The notes: a model not told the origin generated them from the sequence alone. DNA of 64,000 nucleotides from Erwinia sp. (GCA_964016415.1 OZ024666.1:1531310-1595309), one strand, 5' to 3'; counted from the stretch's first letter, positions 1 through 9,426 are shown. Numbers and translations: made by a program.

Positions 1-843
1 CACAACACATTAGACAGCATCACACACTCCCAGAATTTAATACGCCGGTCGAACAAGCTTCATGAGGCAATTTTATATCATCATGATTTAGTGATTAACG
101 AATATCAAAGATCACCTCTATTTCTCAAATACTTATTCAAAACCAGTAGTTTTATTCTGTGCGAAACTTTTCTTTCTCAGTTTTTTCTGCACCCTGAAAT
201 CACCATCACTGATGTTAAACAGGTATTCAATAAATTTAATTTACTGAGTGACAACTCTTTCGATAGCTTTTTTACACTTTTGAAGTGGTCAGGCAGAATA
301 AAACTTGAGCCAAGTGAAAATGATAAAAGAAAAAAAATAATTCGCATGACCGAAAAGTTATACACTGAGACAAACCAACTCACACTGACTCTGATTTCAC
401 CATTGAGTGATATATTCCTTTCCGGTAAAGAGATCCCTTACGATACAACTGATTTTTTCAAAACTTATAGTGACATTATCAGAGATGGAATATTTCTCTT
501 CAATCTGATTGATGACTGCTCTATTTTTGTAAAAAAAGATGGCGGTCACATGATCATTCTTCTGTTGTACCGACTGGCAATGATGAGTGATGATTACATC
601 ATAGAGAACACACAACAGGAAATCGCTAAACTCTGCTCAGTTTCCCGCAGCCTGATCAGAAAAGTGTTTGAAGAAGGTGCTGCGAAAGGTCTTTTTTCTT
701 ATACTAATGATAAAAAAATCATTATTGAGGAAAAATTTTTAGAGTTAGCTAAAAACTATATGAGTTACTATTTTTCTTATGCCGCCTATGCCAACAAAAT
801 CACTTTAAAAAAGAGTCCAGTCTCTGGTGAGCTGACACTGTAA
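1..843 (+). CDS. 5'-partial transcriptional regulator with two winged-helix-like segments
   Basis: The reading frame is open from base 1, so the true start lies upstream; a GTG at 91 is only an internal possibility. Around visible residues 65-120 there is a MarR-like pattern ending in a wing-type stretch (SENDKRKKIIRMTEK). Near the C-terminus a second helix-turn-helix of Crp/Fnr style is seen (TQQEIAKLCSVSRSLIRKVF). No sensor or catalytic domain is visible between them. The gene is clearly A+T-richer than hemB and its neighbours, which suggests recent acquisition. It is probably a DNA-binding regulator; its targets are unknown and I do not recognise a named family. Confidence 0.6.
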   Translation, partial: HNTLDSITHSQNLIRRSNKLHEAILYHHDLVINEYQRSPLFLKYLFKTSSFILCETFLSQFFLHPEITITDVKQVFNKFNLLSDNSFDSFFTLLKWSGRIKLEPSENDKRKKIIRMTEKLYTETNQLTLTLISPLSDIFLSGKEIPYDTTDFFKTYSDIIRDGIFLFNLIDDCSIFVKKDGGHMIILLLYRLAMMSDDYIIENTQQEIAKLCSVSRSLIRKVFEEGAAKGLFSYTNDKKIIIEEKFLELAKNYMSYYFSYAAYANKITLKKSPVSGELTL

Positions 844-881
844 CTCAGGAAACATAACAGTATTTACCTCATTTCTCCGCC

Positions 882-914
882 ATTCAGGCAAGTATCTTCG
901 ATGCTTGCCTGAAT
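882..914. terminator. Hairpin between convergent genes
   Basis: A perfect 11-bp inverted repeat (ATTCAGGCAAG / CTTGCCTGAAT) with an 11-base loop sits between the stop codons of the left-edge regulator and hemB, which converge here. There is no long T tract on either side, so it may be a bidirectional RNA-stabilising or weak terminator hairpin. Confidence 0.5.
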
Positions 915-930
915 AAAAACGTAGCGTAAA

Positions 931-1911
931 TTAGATCCAGTTTTTTTCTGCAATCTCCAGTGCAAAATAGTTAAGTATCATGTCAGCTCCGGCACGCTTT
1001 ATCGCCCCTAAACTTTCAATTGCTACATCACGCTCATTGATTGCATTTGCAGCTGCGGCAAATTTTATCATGGCATACTCACCGCTGACCTGATAAGCGG
1101 CAAGCGGTAAAAGTGATCTCTCACGAATTTCTCTGATGATATCCAGATAAGCGCCAGCAGGTTTGACCATCAGCGCATCAGCGCCTTCCGCTTCATCGAT
1201 CAACGACTCACGAATCGCTTCGCGTCGGTTCATCGGGTTCATCTGATAGGTTTTTCTGTCCCCTTTCAGGCTGGTGCCAGCTGCTTCACGGAAAGGGCCA
1301 TAAAAAGAGGAAGCGAACTTGGTCGAATAGGACAGTATACCCGTTTCTATAAAACCAGCACTGTCAAGTGCAGCACGGATAGCGGCAACCTGCCCGTCCA
1401 TCGACGCTGAAGGTGCAATGAAATCAGCACCAGCGCGAGCAGCAGCCACAGCTTGCCTGCCCAGATTTTTTATCGTGATATCATTATCTACCATACCCGA
1501 ATCGTGCAACACACCGCAGTGTCCGTGTGTGGTATATTCACAAAAGCAGGTGTCTGACATCACTATCATTTCAGGTACTGTATCTTTACAAATACGCGAC
1601 ATTCTCGCCACCAGCCCCTCATCCTTCCAGGCATCACTCCCTTGTGCGTCAGTATGATGGGAAATACCGAATGTCATCACAGCACGAATCCCGGCACGAG
1701 CAATGCGCTCTATTTCAAAAGCTAATTTTTTTTCGGGAATACGAAAAACACCAGGCATTGCACTGATTGGCGTGTAATCCTCTGTCTCTTCTTCCACGAA
1801 AATTGGCAATACCATATCATTCAGTGTCAATGCACTTTCCTGTAAAAGTGTACGTACGGCGGGGGTTTTACGACCCCTTCTCAGTCGTTGTTCGGGACGA
1901 TTCTGTGACAA
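931..1911 (-). CDS. hemB: Delta-aminolevulinic acid dehydratase (porphobilinogen synthase)
   Basis: HemB condenses two 5-aminolevulinate molecules into porphobilinogen, the first common step of tetrapyrrole synthesis, in the cytoplasm. The metal-binding cysteines lie at about residues 122, 124 and 132 ([15 protein letters not shown]). The two active-site lysines are in SYSTKFASS (about 198) and LMVKPAGAY (about 250). The frame stays open upstream, but homology to HemB begins near a TTG at 1911 that follows GAGG with a five-base spacer. This gives 326 residues against 324 in E. coli, so TTG is the likely start. The protein appears complete. It converges on the left-edge regulator and is transcribed away from the antiporter gene at 2134. 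Confidence 0.93.
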   Translation of the reverse strand: MSQNRPEQRLRRGRKTPAVRTLLQESALTLNDMVLPIFVEEETEDYTPISAMPGVFRIPEKKLAFEIERIARAGIRAVMTFGISHHTDAQGSDAWKDEGLVARMSRICKDTVPEMIVMSDTCFCEYTTHGHCGVLHDSGMVDNDITIKNLGRQAVAAARAGADFIAPSASMDGQVAAIRAALDSAGFIETGILSYSTKFASSFYGPFREAAGTSLKGDRKTYQMNPMNRREAIRESLIDEAEGADALMVKPAGAYLDIIREIRERSLLPLAAYQVSGEYAMIKFAAAANAINERDVAIESLGAIKRAGADMILNYFALEIAEKNWI

Positions 1912-2133
1912 AATAACCTCTGCAATTAAGTAAATTTGCAAATCAGGCAGGCCAACACCCGCCGCATTACAGCGAGTCAACACTACACCCCCTGTGCTGA
2001 CGTAGCAATGCTGTATAGAGCACTGTGTTTTCATGAGGCACAAAAAGTAAAACCATCTTTACAGAGACATTTTTTATCATTTCTCTGAGAAACGACCATA
2101 CTTATTAAACTGAAACACTGAAAGGTTGCAAAG

Positions 2134-3471
2134 ATGAGTTTTTACTGCTGGACCGCTATCATCGGATTGGTATTACTGCTTATGTCATTGGCATCAGGAT
2201 GGATAAATCGCGGTCCTGTTACAGTTTTTACCCTCTACCTGGTAATCGGCATCATTTGCGGCCCCTGGATTCTGGATCTGTTGCAAATCGATATTGCTGT
2301 TCAGGCTGGATTAACCGCGGATATCACCAGTATTGCCATGGCAGCATCCCTGTTTATCACCGGTTTGAAACTGCGTATCCCATTCCGTGCGTCCGGCTGG
2401 CGGGTGGGTCTTCGTCTGGCCTTTCCTGCTATGTTGCTGACTGTCGCGGCAACCACTCTTGCCGCGCATTACCTCACTGCACTAAGCTGGCCATTAGCAC
2501 TTGCCTTCGCCGCAATTGTTGCACCAACAGATCCGGTGCTGGCCAGTTTAATCTCGGTGAATGATGCCAGTGACAGTGATCAATTGCGGGTTTCATTATC
2601 CAGTGAAGCGGGTATGAATGATGGCAGTGCACTTCCTCTACTATTATTGGCAGTAATGTTCTACTTCTCTCCTGAAGGGCCTTCCGCGATGTCACTGCTG
2701 CACTGGTTTTCTGTCGATGTGTTATGGGCACTTCTGGGAGGCACCACAGTGGGTTATCTCATTGGCCGTTTTATCGGGCAATATGCCACTCACTTACGGC
2801 TGACACAGCAAGATGCAGCCCCGAATGACCTGCTGGCGCTCTCTCTCATTGCCCTGAGCTTTGCCTGTGCACAAGCGATCGAGGCGTCCGGATTTCTTGC
2901 GGCTTTTGCTGCCGGTGTTGGCTTACGGCGTGCCGAAATCAGGGTAATTCGCTTACAACCGGCCAGCGATTTTTCAGACACTGATAACCGACCACCGGCT
3001 GAAGTACTGGTTAACCCCCATATACGCCATGAAGATACTGCCCCCAATGCTGCACGCAGTATCGGGCTGGTCGTCGGTGACGCGTTGTCGTTTGGCGACA
3101 CCATTGAACGACTGTTTGCTGCCGCAATTATCATTACATTAGGCATCACACTGGCAGCTCACTGGAACAGCACAGGATTACTGCTGGCTCTGTTATTGTT
3201 TGTCGTTATCCGTCCCCTGGCCGTATGGATAGCGACCGCAGGCTGTCAGCTGGCAACGTCACAGCGTCTGCTGCTCGGATGGCTGGGGATACGTGGAATA
3301 GGTAGCATTAATTACATCGCTTTCGCCTATATGCTTGGACTCACTGGCAGTGAAATGACTAAAATGAGTGATATGGCTTTTACTCTGATTGTCGCCAGTG
3401 TGGTAGTACACGGTATTACTGTGACACCATTGCTTAACTGGCGCTACCGGGTGCAGCAAATACACGGCTGA
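2134..3471 (+). CDS. CPA1-family Na+/H+ antiporter
   Basis: A polytopic inner-membrane protein of 445 residues with about 12 hydrophobic segments. Two hallmarks of monovalent cation:proton antiporters (CPA1, NhaP-like) are visible: APTDPVLASLI near residue 130 and SSEAGMNDGSALP near residue 160. In this family the conserved acidic residues in these helices carry the exchange. A hydrophilic loop near residues 270-310 separates the two halves. It probably exports Na+ or K+ in exchange for H+ for pH or salt homeostasis; ion preference cannot be read from sequence. An EamA exporter gene follows 76 bases downstream on the same strand but has its own ribosome site. Confidence 0.82.
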   Translation: MSFYCWTAIIGLVLLLMSLASGWINRGPVTVFTLYLVIGIICGPWILDLLQIDIAVQAGLTADITSIAMAASLFITGLKLRIPFRASGWRVGLRLAFPAMLLTVAATTLAAHYLTALSWPLALAFAAIVAPTDPVLASLISVNDASDSDQLRVSLSSEAGMNDGSALPLLLLAVMFYFSPEGPSAMSLLHWFSVDVLWALLGGTTVGYLIGRFIGQYATHLRLTQQDAAPNDLLALSLIALSFACAQAIEASGFLAAFAAGVGLRRAEIRVIRLQPASDFSDTDNRPPAEVLVNPHIRHEDTAPNAARSIGLVVGDALSFGDTIERLFAAAIIITLGITLAAHWNSTGLLLALLLFVVIRPLAVWIATAGCQLATSQRLLLGWLGIRGIGSINYIAFAYMLGLTGSEMTKMSDMAFTLIVASVVVHGITVTPLLNWRYRVQQIHG

Positions 3472-3547
3472 GGGTTTCCGGCCTGCGCATTCGATAGATT
3501 ACATATTGTCATTACTATAACGAGATCCGATCTCAAAGGACGTCATT

Positions 3548-4429
3548 GTGAAGCTACACGATTTTCTTCTGGTTGTTTTCGTGGTCTGTTTGTGGGCATT
3601 CAATAATATTGCCATCAAATGGGGCTTGCAGGATCTTCCCCCACTGCTTATGACGATGATGCGCTTTATCGTCGTGTCGGTCATCCTCATTCCGTTTACC
3701 CGCGTAACGCGTCATCAGTTATGTTATTTAGTGCCTCTGGCGTTCACATTCGGTTTTATGCACTTTTCACTGTTGTTCGTCGGGTTGAAATACACTGATG
3801 CTGGTACAGGCGCGATTATTGTTCAGTTAGGTACACCGATAGCTATGTTACTGACAAGTGTGGTACTTAAAGAACGCCTGACAATGATTCAGATTGTCGG
3901 AATCGTAGTCTCTCTGACCGGTGTCGTGGTGCTATCTGGCAGTCCTGGTATTCCAAACTGGTGGGTTTTATGTCTGTTGCTTTGCAGTGCCACAGGCTGG
4001 GCCATCAGTAATATGATTGTTAAAAAGTCCCCCTCGATTACTCCATTGACGCTCACTGGCTGGCTCTCTTTTCTGGCAATTCCGATTGTTGGTCTCGCCT
4101 CTTACCTGACAGAATCTGCTCAAATGACCTATCTGGTCAATGCATCATGGCGTGGCTGGTTTGCGATTCTGTACAGTGCAGTTTTTTCCTCTGTTATCGC
4201 CTACTCGCTATGGTACGGGTTACTAAGACGCTATAACGTCAATCTGGTTTTACCCTACTCATTACTGACACCGGTGGTCGCCATAATCATGGGTGTGACT
4301 ATCCTGGGTGATGACCTTAATGCATTTAAAGTGGCCGGGGCAGTTCTGGTTATCAGTGGCACAGCGATTGCTGTTATCAACTTCCGCAGTTTGCGTATGC
4401 ACGCCCGGCGTGCGCGCATAGCACGCTAA
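3548..4429 (+). CDS. EamA/DMT-family inner-membrane exporter
   Basis: A 293-residue protein with ten predicted membrane segments arranged as two repeated EamA halves (about residues 5-135 and 145-280). Features typical of the drug/metabolite transporter superfamily are seen, for example the N-terminal WAFNNIAIKWGL and the glycine-rich ends of each half. Relatives export small metabolites such as amino acids. E. coli EamA (O-acetylserine/cysteine export) looks related, but identity is too low by eye to assign a substrate. The start is GTG at 3548, preceded by AAAGGA. The end converges on ycdY. Confidence 0.78.
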   Translation: MKLHDFLLVVFVVCLWAFNNIAIKWGLQDLPPLLMTMMRFIVVSVILIPFTRVTRHQLCYLVPLAFTFGFMHFSLLFVGLKYTDAGTGAIIVQLGTPIAMLLTSVVLKERLTMIQIVGIVVSLTGVVVLSGSPGIPNWWVLCLLLCSATGWAISNMIVKKSPSITPLTLTGWLSFLAIPIVGLASYLTESAQMTYLVNASWRGWFAILYSAVFSSVIAYSLWYGLLRRYNVNLVLPYSLLTPVVAIIMGVTILGDDLNAFKVAGAVLVISGTAIAVINFRSLRMHARRARIAR

Positions 4430-4446
4430 GGGGAGGTAATCCCCTT
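4428..4446. terminator. Hairpin between EamA gene and ycdY
   Basis: Inverted repeat AAGGGGA-GGTAA-TCCCCTT overlaps the stop codon of the EamA gene and lies in the short gap to the convergent ycdY stop. It is plausibly a shared terminator hairpin, without a clear T tract. Confidence 0.45.
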
Positions 4447-4453
4447 CATTGCG

Positions 4454-5002
4454 CTACTCTGCATCCTGTAATTCATCATACAGAGCCTGAATTGCTTCAC
4501 GACTGAGGATCGCGAGGGTACGGTAGAACAGAGTGGTAGCGTGTGCTTCCATCTTGCCAAGAAAGGGGCCGCACCAGGGGAGTAAATAGGTGGTGAAAAG
4601 TATTTCCAGTGCCTCACTTTCATCATCCTGTCGCTGATCCTCAAGCCAGGAGGCAGCCAGCAGGATAGCCCCAATATGATCCACCGGAAGCTCACCAACT
4701 GGCATTCCTCGTTCTGTGAGAAATGTACGCAACCCGTCTTCACTGAATTGTGTCTGCCGGTGCGAAGCGAAAGGTGGCACGCTACACTCCGCGCCAATGA
4801 ACAGTTGCTGATAATCGTTTTGCAAATCCTCTGACTGAGAGGACTGCTGGAGTTTATCCAGTAGATCATCCTGCTCCAGTGGCCACTGGCTGGCCAGTTT
4901 CTTTTCACGCAACAAGGTCATTAGCGGCGTGAGTAATGGATCCTGAGGCGACCGATTAAACAGTGAGCCCAGAATGCGGCAGATTAGTGAAAATTCATTC
5001 AT
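4454..5002 (-). CDS. ycdY: TorD/DmsD-family redox enzyme maturation chaperone YcdY
   Basis: The 182-residue protein matches E. coli YcdY in length and many stretches, e.g. the start MNEFSLICRILGSLF, and HIGAILLAASWLEDQ and LPWCGPFLGKMEAHA in the second half. The TorD-like all-helical family chaperones the folding or cofactor loading of partner enzymes. YcdY is known to assist the zinc phosphoesterase YcdX. No ycdX gene is present next to it here, so it stands alone between a convergent exporter gene and tRNA-Ser. In E. coli ycdY also lies in the region that carries serX, so the neighbourhood is partly conserved. Confidence 0.85.
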   Translation of the reverse strand: MNEFSLICRILGSLFNRSPQDPLLTPLMTLLREKKLASQWPLEQDDLLDKLQQSSQSEDLQNDYQQLFIGAECSVPPFASHRQTQFSEDGLRTFLTERGMPVGELPVDHIGAILLAASWLEDQRQDDESEALEILFTTYLLPWCGPFLGKMEAHATTLFYRTLAILSREAIQALYDELQDAE

Positions 5003-5284
5003 ACGATGACCTCAGGAAGACGACGGCAGATTAATCATAAAGTACAGGTCAACGCTTTGAGCAGGTTACAGAACTGAAAGCATCTACCGTACGGAAAAAG
5101 CAGCAGAGTACACTCTATACGCAGAGAATACGAGCCTCCCTTACGGGGGAATTATCAGGTATATGACGCCATTCGCTCAGGAGTTAACCGTCTGTGCATA
5201 ATGCCTGAAAATTATCTTGACCCATCTCAAGAGACTCCCTATAGTAGCGCCCCGTTACCCGTCACAGGTAATGAGTTTCCCGAT

Positions 5285-5372
5285 GGTGAGGTGTCCGAGT
5301 GGCTGAAGGAGCACGCCTGGAAAGTGTGTATACGGCAACGTATCGGGGGTTCGAATCCCCCCCTCACCGCCA
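5285..5372 (+). tRNA. tRNA-Ser (anticodon GGA)
   Basis: An 88-nt class II tRNA with acceptor stem GGTGAGG / CCTCACC, encoded CCA end (5370-5372), anticodon loop CTGGAAA (GGA), a long variable arm (GTGTGTATACGGCAACGTAT) and T loop GTTCGAATC. It closely resembles E. coli serW/serX, which decode UCC and UCU. Confidence 0.97.
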
Positions 5373-5379
5373 TCATTCA

Positions 5380-5416
5380 GGCTCTGGTTTTTATAAACCC
5401 GGGCCTTTTGTTTTTA
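5380..5416 (+). terminator. Rho-independent terminator of tRNA-Ser
   Basis: Stem GGCTCTGGTTT / AAACCCGGGCC (one mismatch, one G-T pair) with a TTAT loop is followed by TTTTGTTTTT directly downstream of the tRNA CCA end. Confidence 0.85.
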
Positions 5417-6074
5417 CTCTTCTTTATCAAACCATTGTTTTTTTTATTATCTGATGTCACTTTGGTTACACAGTAATCACATCACGCTCCACAAGCGGTT
5501 CGTTGATATTTCTGTTTCACTCTGGATCCTTTGTCACTAACAGGGGTAAACAGACGCGCTGTAATCTACCGTTCCGACGTATTTTCATTTAGCATAACCA
5601 AAAACTTCACTTATCGAAAAATATTTATTTCCGGAATTTTAAGATTATTTCAGGTGTTATCCGGACAAAATAAGATTAATGCTTCAATAGGGAAACCACA
5701 TTTAAAACTTGACGTAAATACATGAAAGTTATGATTTTATAAAAATAATTTTAGTTCCATTCATCTGACCGCTTTTCCTGCTATCTCCGCGAAAAAAAAC
5801 AATATTGAAAGTAAATGAGACCTTCCTCTATCTCATCTATTAATTTATTTTCTGAAATACTTGAAGTGTGTTATCCAATGTGGCTAAAATAATCAACAAG
5901 AGTTTAGCCAGTGATGGCTGTTCTCTTTAAATCCGATTTGACAATTTTACACAGGCATCAACTCAATCCTGAGAGAATATTTCAGATGAGGCCTCGCTGC
6001 CTGTTTTGTAAAATCAATGTTATTAATGAACTATTAAAATCGACAATATTCTCAATTATCAGAATAGAGTAATC
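5417..6074. other. A+T-rich intergenic stretch with no gene seen
   Basis: About 650 bases between the tRNA-Ser terminator and a small membrane-protein gene. Short open frames exist but have no ribosome site, no recognisable protein and no family resemblance. A TTGACA-like element is present at about 5938, without a convincing -10 at normal spacing. It may be a decayed gene or integration remnant next to the tRNA, but I see no integrase or attachment repeat to support that. Confidence 0.5.
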
Positions 6075-6476
6075 ATGGAAACGAAACAACTTTCTGAAAA
6101 ATGGCAAAAAAGCTTTGCTTTCTTTGAAAAATATGGGGCACCTGCTACTGCAGAACACAAAGCTGCTTACAAAGCATTACCCTTTACTCAACGTAGTCTC
6201 ATTACTTTTAATTTTTTCGCCTTCTTCTTTGGAATTATCTATTTCCTGATTTTAGGGTTATGGAAAAAAGGCTTGATGATATTCGCTGTTTCTATCGGTA
6301 TCGAAATAGTCTTTATATTTATTGAAGTTATTACAGGTTATCAGTTTCCTAACTCACTTTCTTTTGGCATAACTATGGCGACAATTCTGATGTACTGTGT
6401 AACCGCCAACTATGCCTACTACCTGAAAGAAGTCAAAGGCAGTGATAGCTGGAATACATTTGAAGGGCTTTTTTGA
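6075..6476 (+). CDS. DUF2628 small inner-membrane protein
   Basis: A 133-residue protein with a hydrophilic N-terminus (about 45 residues) and three hydrophobic segments (about 47-65, 68-88 and 98-117). The motif WQKSFAFFEKYGAP followed by LPFTQRSLITFNFFAFFFGIIYF is typical of the DUF2628 family, including E. coli YigF/YigG. The function of the family is unknown. The gene is A+T-rich, stands alone on the plus strand, and is followed by a strong hairpin. Confidence 0.75.
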   Translation: METKQLSEKWQKSFAFFEKYGAPATAEHKAAYKALPFTQRSLITFNFFAFFFGIIYFLILGLWKKGLMIFAVSIGIEIVFIFIEVITGYQFPNSLSFGITMATILMYCVTANYAYYLKEVKGSDSWNTFEGLF

Positions 6477-6486
6477 TTAAAAGAGG

Positions 6487-6516
6487 CAGAGTGAGGTAAC
6501 ATAATGCCTCACTCTG
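6487..6516. terminator. Hairpin after the DUF2628 gene
   Basis: Perfect 10-bp inverted repeat CAGAGTGAGG / CCTCACTCTG with a 10-base loop lies 10 bases after the stop codon and 80 bases before the convergent phnE2 end. There is no T tract, so its terminator role is likely but not certain. Confidence 0.5.
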
Positions 6517-6596
6517 ACACGCTTGCCTGCACTAATGAACATTCTAATCGGTAGACTGAACACGCAATTAACAATTCCCCGTCCTTTCAAGCCGCA

Positions 6597-7496
6597 CTAT
6601 GCTTTTGGCCTTATCCTCGATGGTGTAAAAAGCGGCACAGGCTTGCCAGTGATATAACGACGACGCAACCAGGCTGAAGCTGCATCCATTATCATCACAA
6701 TACAGACCAGAATCAGAGTAATAAACATCACCACATCCCAGTTCCACAGCCGCATATTTTCTGCATAGACCAGCCCCACGCCACCTGCCCCGACAAATCC
6801 CAGTACTGATGCTGAACGTGTATTTGACTCCAGTTGATACAAGCTCAATGCCAGAAAGGTGGGAAATGATTGAGTAAAAATACCAAATCGATGTTTTTGT
6901 ATCGCTCTGGCACCTACCGCTGTAAGGCCCCGGCGAGGTGACCGATCAACCGCTTCATGGCCTTCAGCATACAGCCGCACCAGTAAACCGGTATCCTGCA
7001 TAATGATCGCCAGCACACCAGCAAGTGGCCCGAGCCCCACTGCTCTGACAAAGATTAGCCCCCATATTGCCATATCTATACCGCGTAACAGATCAAACAG
7101 ACGCCGCACAAAAAAGGCAATAAAGCGGTTAATTCCTTGCTGCATGATATTACGCGCGGCAAAAAAGGAGACCAGTAAAGCCAGCAGCGTTGCTGTCAGC
7201 GTGCCCGAAAAGACAATCGCCAGGGTAATACCTACCTGAGTGAAATAGTAACCCAACGGCCAGTTAAAAAAATCCTGCCATGTGAACATACGTATCACAT
7301 AACGTGACAGTTCACTCAAACCATGCAGCAACCTCGATGACTCTACTCCAAAGGTGAAAAAAAACCAAAAGTAATAGCCCAAAACCAGTAACGTCAACAC
7401 CGCAATATTGCGCAGATAGCGTCATTGCTGGTTGTATAATGCGGGGTGTTGTTGGCGACTGAGCGCCACATCACGTTCAAGAAAGGAGAAATGCAT
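6597..7496 (-). pseudogene. Second phosphonate ABC permease (PhnE2), interrupted by TGA at codon 25
   Basis: An ATG at 7496 overlaps the stop of phnE1 (TAATG), as expected for an operon. The frame reads MHFSFLERDVALSRQQ and onward to an in-frame TGA at 7422-7424, then RYLRNIAVLTLLVLGYY and the full permease to 6597. The remainder has five or six hydrophobic segments and the GAGGVG-type cytoplasmic loop seen in PhnE proteins. A GTG at 7400, just before the first membrane helix, could allow a 267-residue product without the cytoplasmic tail. The gene is therefore broken or N-terminally shortened. Its partner phnD also carries a stop, which favours loss of the whole transporter. Confidence 0.8.
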
Positions 7497-8359
7497 TACG
7501 CCCCCTGAAGCACTTTATGCCGTAACCAGCCAGAGAACACATCCAGCAGTGAAACCACGAGGATAATCAGTAATAGCGTGATACTGACCTGGTCATAGCG
7601 ATCGAGTTTTATGTTGGTCATCAACTCCTGGCCAATTCCCCCGGCCCCTACCAGACCAAGGATCGTCGAGGAACGGAAGTTAATTTCAAAACGCATAAAC
7701 ATATAAGAGAGAAATGTCGGCTTTACCTGTGGCCAAAGTGCGAAGCGCACACGCTGTAATGGAGAGCTGCCACACGTCACCAGGCCACGGACAGGTTTAT
7801 CTGAAGCACTTTCCACTGCTTCGTAGAACAATTTTGTCAGACTACCGACGGAATGCAGTGCCAGCGCAAGAAATCCCGGAATAGCACCAATACCGAAAGC
7901 CATCACGAACATCACTGCGCATGCCAGCTCAGGCATGGTACGCAAAAAAGCCACCAGCGCACGCACGCCGATCCTCACATATCGGGGTGCCCAGCTATTT
8001 TCGGCAGCAAGAAAAGCAAAAATGGTTGCGGTCACTGCCGACACCAGTGTTGCGGCGAGTGCCAGCTGGAGTGTTTCCCAGATTAAAGGGATCTGGATAG
8101 GCAAGCGATATCCCCAGTAGGCAAGCGAACCACTGGTTTGCCGGTCACTGAACAGTGTTGTCAGATGGAGTTCTGGTAAAGTTTCAATAATATAGTCAAA
8201 CAGACTAGGCAGAGCATGCCAGAGACTCAGCAGATTAAACTCGGCCACATAGCCCGAAGCAAAATAGAGCCCCAGAATCAGTAAGGACCCAGCCAGAGTA
8301 TCGCGTTTTTGCTGTACTCTTATCTGCCGATAGTAACGCTCAAACTCAGTATTTATCAT
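7496..8359 (-). CDS. phnE: Phosphonate ABC transporter permease (PhnE1)
   Basis: An intact 287-residue inner-membrane permease with a cytoplasmic N-terminus, a first helix at about 24-42 and a four- to five-helix bundle from about 90 on. The EAA-type loop with VGAGGIGQEL near residue 240 contacts the ATPase in this transporter class. It follows phnD by 89 bases and overlaps phnE2 by one base (TAATG), so a phnC-D-E1-E2 operon is clear. The transporter would bring phosphonates or related phosphorus compounds into the cytoplasm. Because phnD and phnE2 carry stops, this gene may be intact but orphaned. Confidence 0.85.
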   Translation of the reverse strand: MINTEFERYYRQIRVQQKRDTLAGSLLILGLYFASGYVAEFNLLSLWHALPSLFDYIIETLPELHLTTLFSDRQTSGSLAYWGYRLPIQIPLIWETLQLALAATLVSAVTATIFAFLAAENSWAPRYVRIGVRALVAFLRTMPELACAVMFVMAFGIGAIPGFLALALHSVGSLTKLFYEAVESASDKPVRGLVTCGSSPLQRVRFALWPQVKPTFLSYMFMRFEINFRSSTILGLVGAGGIGQELMTNIKLDRYDQVSITLLLIILVVSLLDVFSGWLRHKVLQGA

Positions 8360-8448
8360 TCTTGCAGTAGCCTGTTTTCTTCGGGGGTATCAGCGAATGT
8401 GGCTTACCGCACTCGGGTTCGCTCCCGAATGCGGTAAATCAGGTGAGA

Positions 8449-9390
8449 TTAACGTGCTTTTACCAGTTCACGCTTCATGTCGATGATCATTTTGTAATCT
8501 TCCACCGAACCGGGACCGATATGCTGTGTACCGCCCATCGCCTTCACAAAACAGGCATGATCTTCTTTGTCCAGTCGTTTCACAGCATCAATAACTTTCT
8601 GTTTGAACTCTGCCGGAAGCTTATTGCTGACCAGCACAGGGCCGTTAGGGATCAGTTGAGAGTGCCAGATGATGCGGATTTTTTTCATCAGATCAGGATG
8701 ATCCATGCGAATCAGACGGTTGAAAGCCCCTACGCTATAACCTGTATCATAATCACCCACCATTGACGTCCAGGTGACAGCACCATCGAACTGACCGTTC
8801 AGTACGCCAAGGATGTCCTGCTCATGCCCGCCAGAAAAAGTGACACTTGAGAAGAAATTATTATATTTGTTATCGACGTTACCGCCCAGTTTCTGTTTGA
8901 ACTCCTGGTTGGGCATCAGATAACCCGATGTTGAATCGGGATCAGCAAAGGCAAACGCTTTACCTTTCAGATCTTACAGTTTCTGGTAAGGGCTATCAGC
9001 TTTAACCACCACCACATAATAGTAGCCACGAGACTGATTTTTATCATCTACAGCCAGGCCGACAACATCAACAGCCTTAGGGTCGTTCATGTATACCGAG
9101 GCAAAAGAGGACGGGGACATACTCAGTACCAGGTCGACTTTACCGCCAATCAGACCCTGAATCACACCGGAGTAATCAGATGAATTACGTAATTTAGTTT
9201 CTACATTCAGAGCCTTATCCATGAAGGTTTTGACACACTGATTATCACCTATCTGTTGGGTAGCATTTTGTACCCCCAGGATGCCGAGGTTTAATTCACG
9301 GGGCGTTTCTGCTGCCTGAATTTGTCCGGCAACGGCGAGTGTCGTGATGATTGCGGAGATCCGTAACGCAACTTTCAGCTGTTTTTTCAT
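8449..9390 (-). pseudogene. phnD: Phosphonate-binding protein PhnD, interrupted by in-frame TAA
   Basis: Reading from ATG 9390 there is a signal peptide (MKKQLKVALRISAI..., cleavage near AGQIQAAE) and the start of a PhnD-type binding protein. It stops at TAA 8974-8976 (about codon 139 of 314). The same frame continues without any shift (DLKGKAFAFADPDSTSGYL, then GHEQDILGVLNGQFDGAVTW) to the normal end at 8449. A single base substitution therefore explains the break. The family delivers phosphonates in the periplasm to the PhnC/PhnE membrane complex. The first fragment alone lacks the second lobe, so a working protein is unlikely unless the stop is read through. Confidence 0.9.
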
Positions 9391-9426
9391 TATCAGGGCC
9401 TGTGTTGTCAAACGTTAAAATAAACT

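Noticed and set aside
1912..2043. Longer HemB with 44 extra N-terminal residues from ATG 2043
   Set aside because: The extra part has no HemB likeness, lacks a good ribosome site and makes the protein longer than the family.
5201..5476. A 91-codon frame running through tRNA-Ser
   Set aside because: It overlaps the whole tRNA and its terminator; there is no protein similarity.
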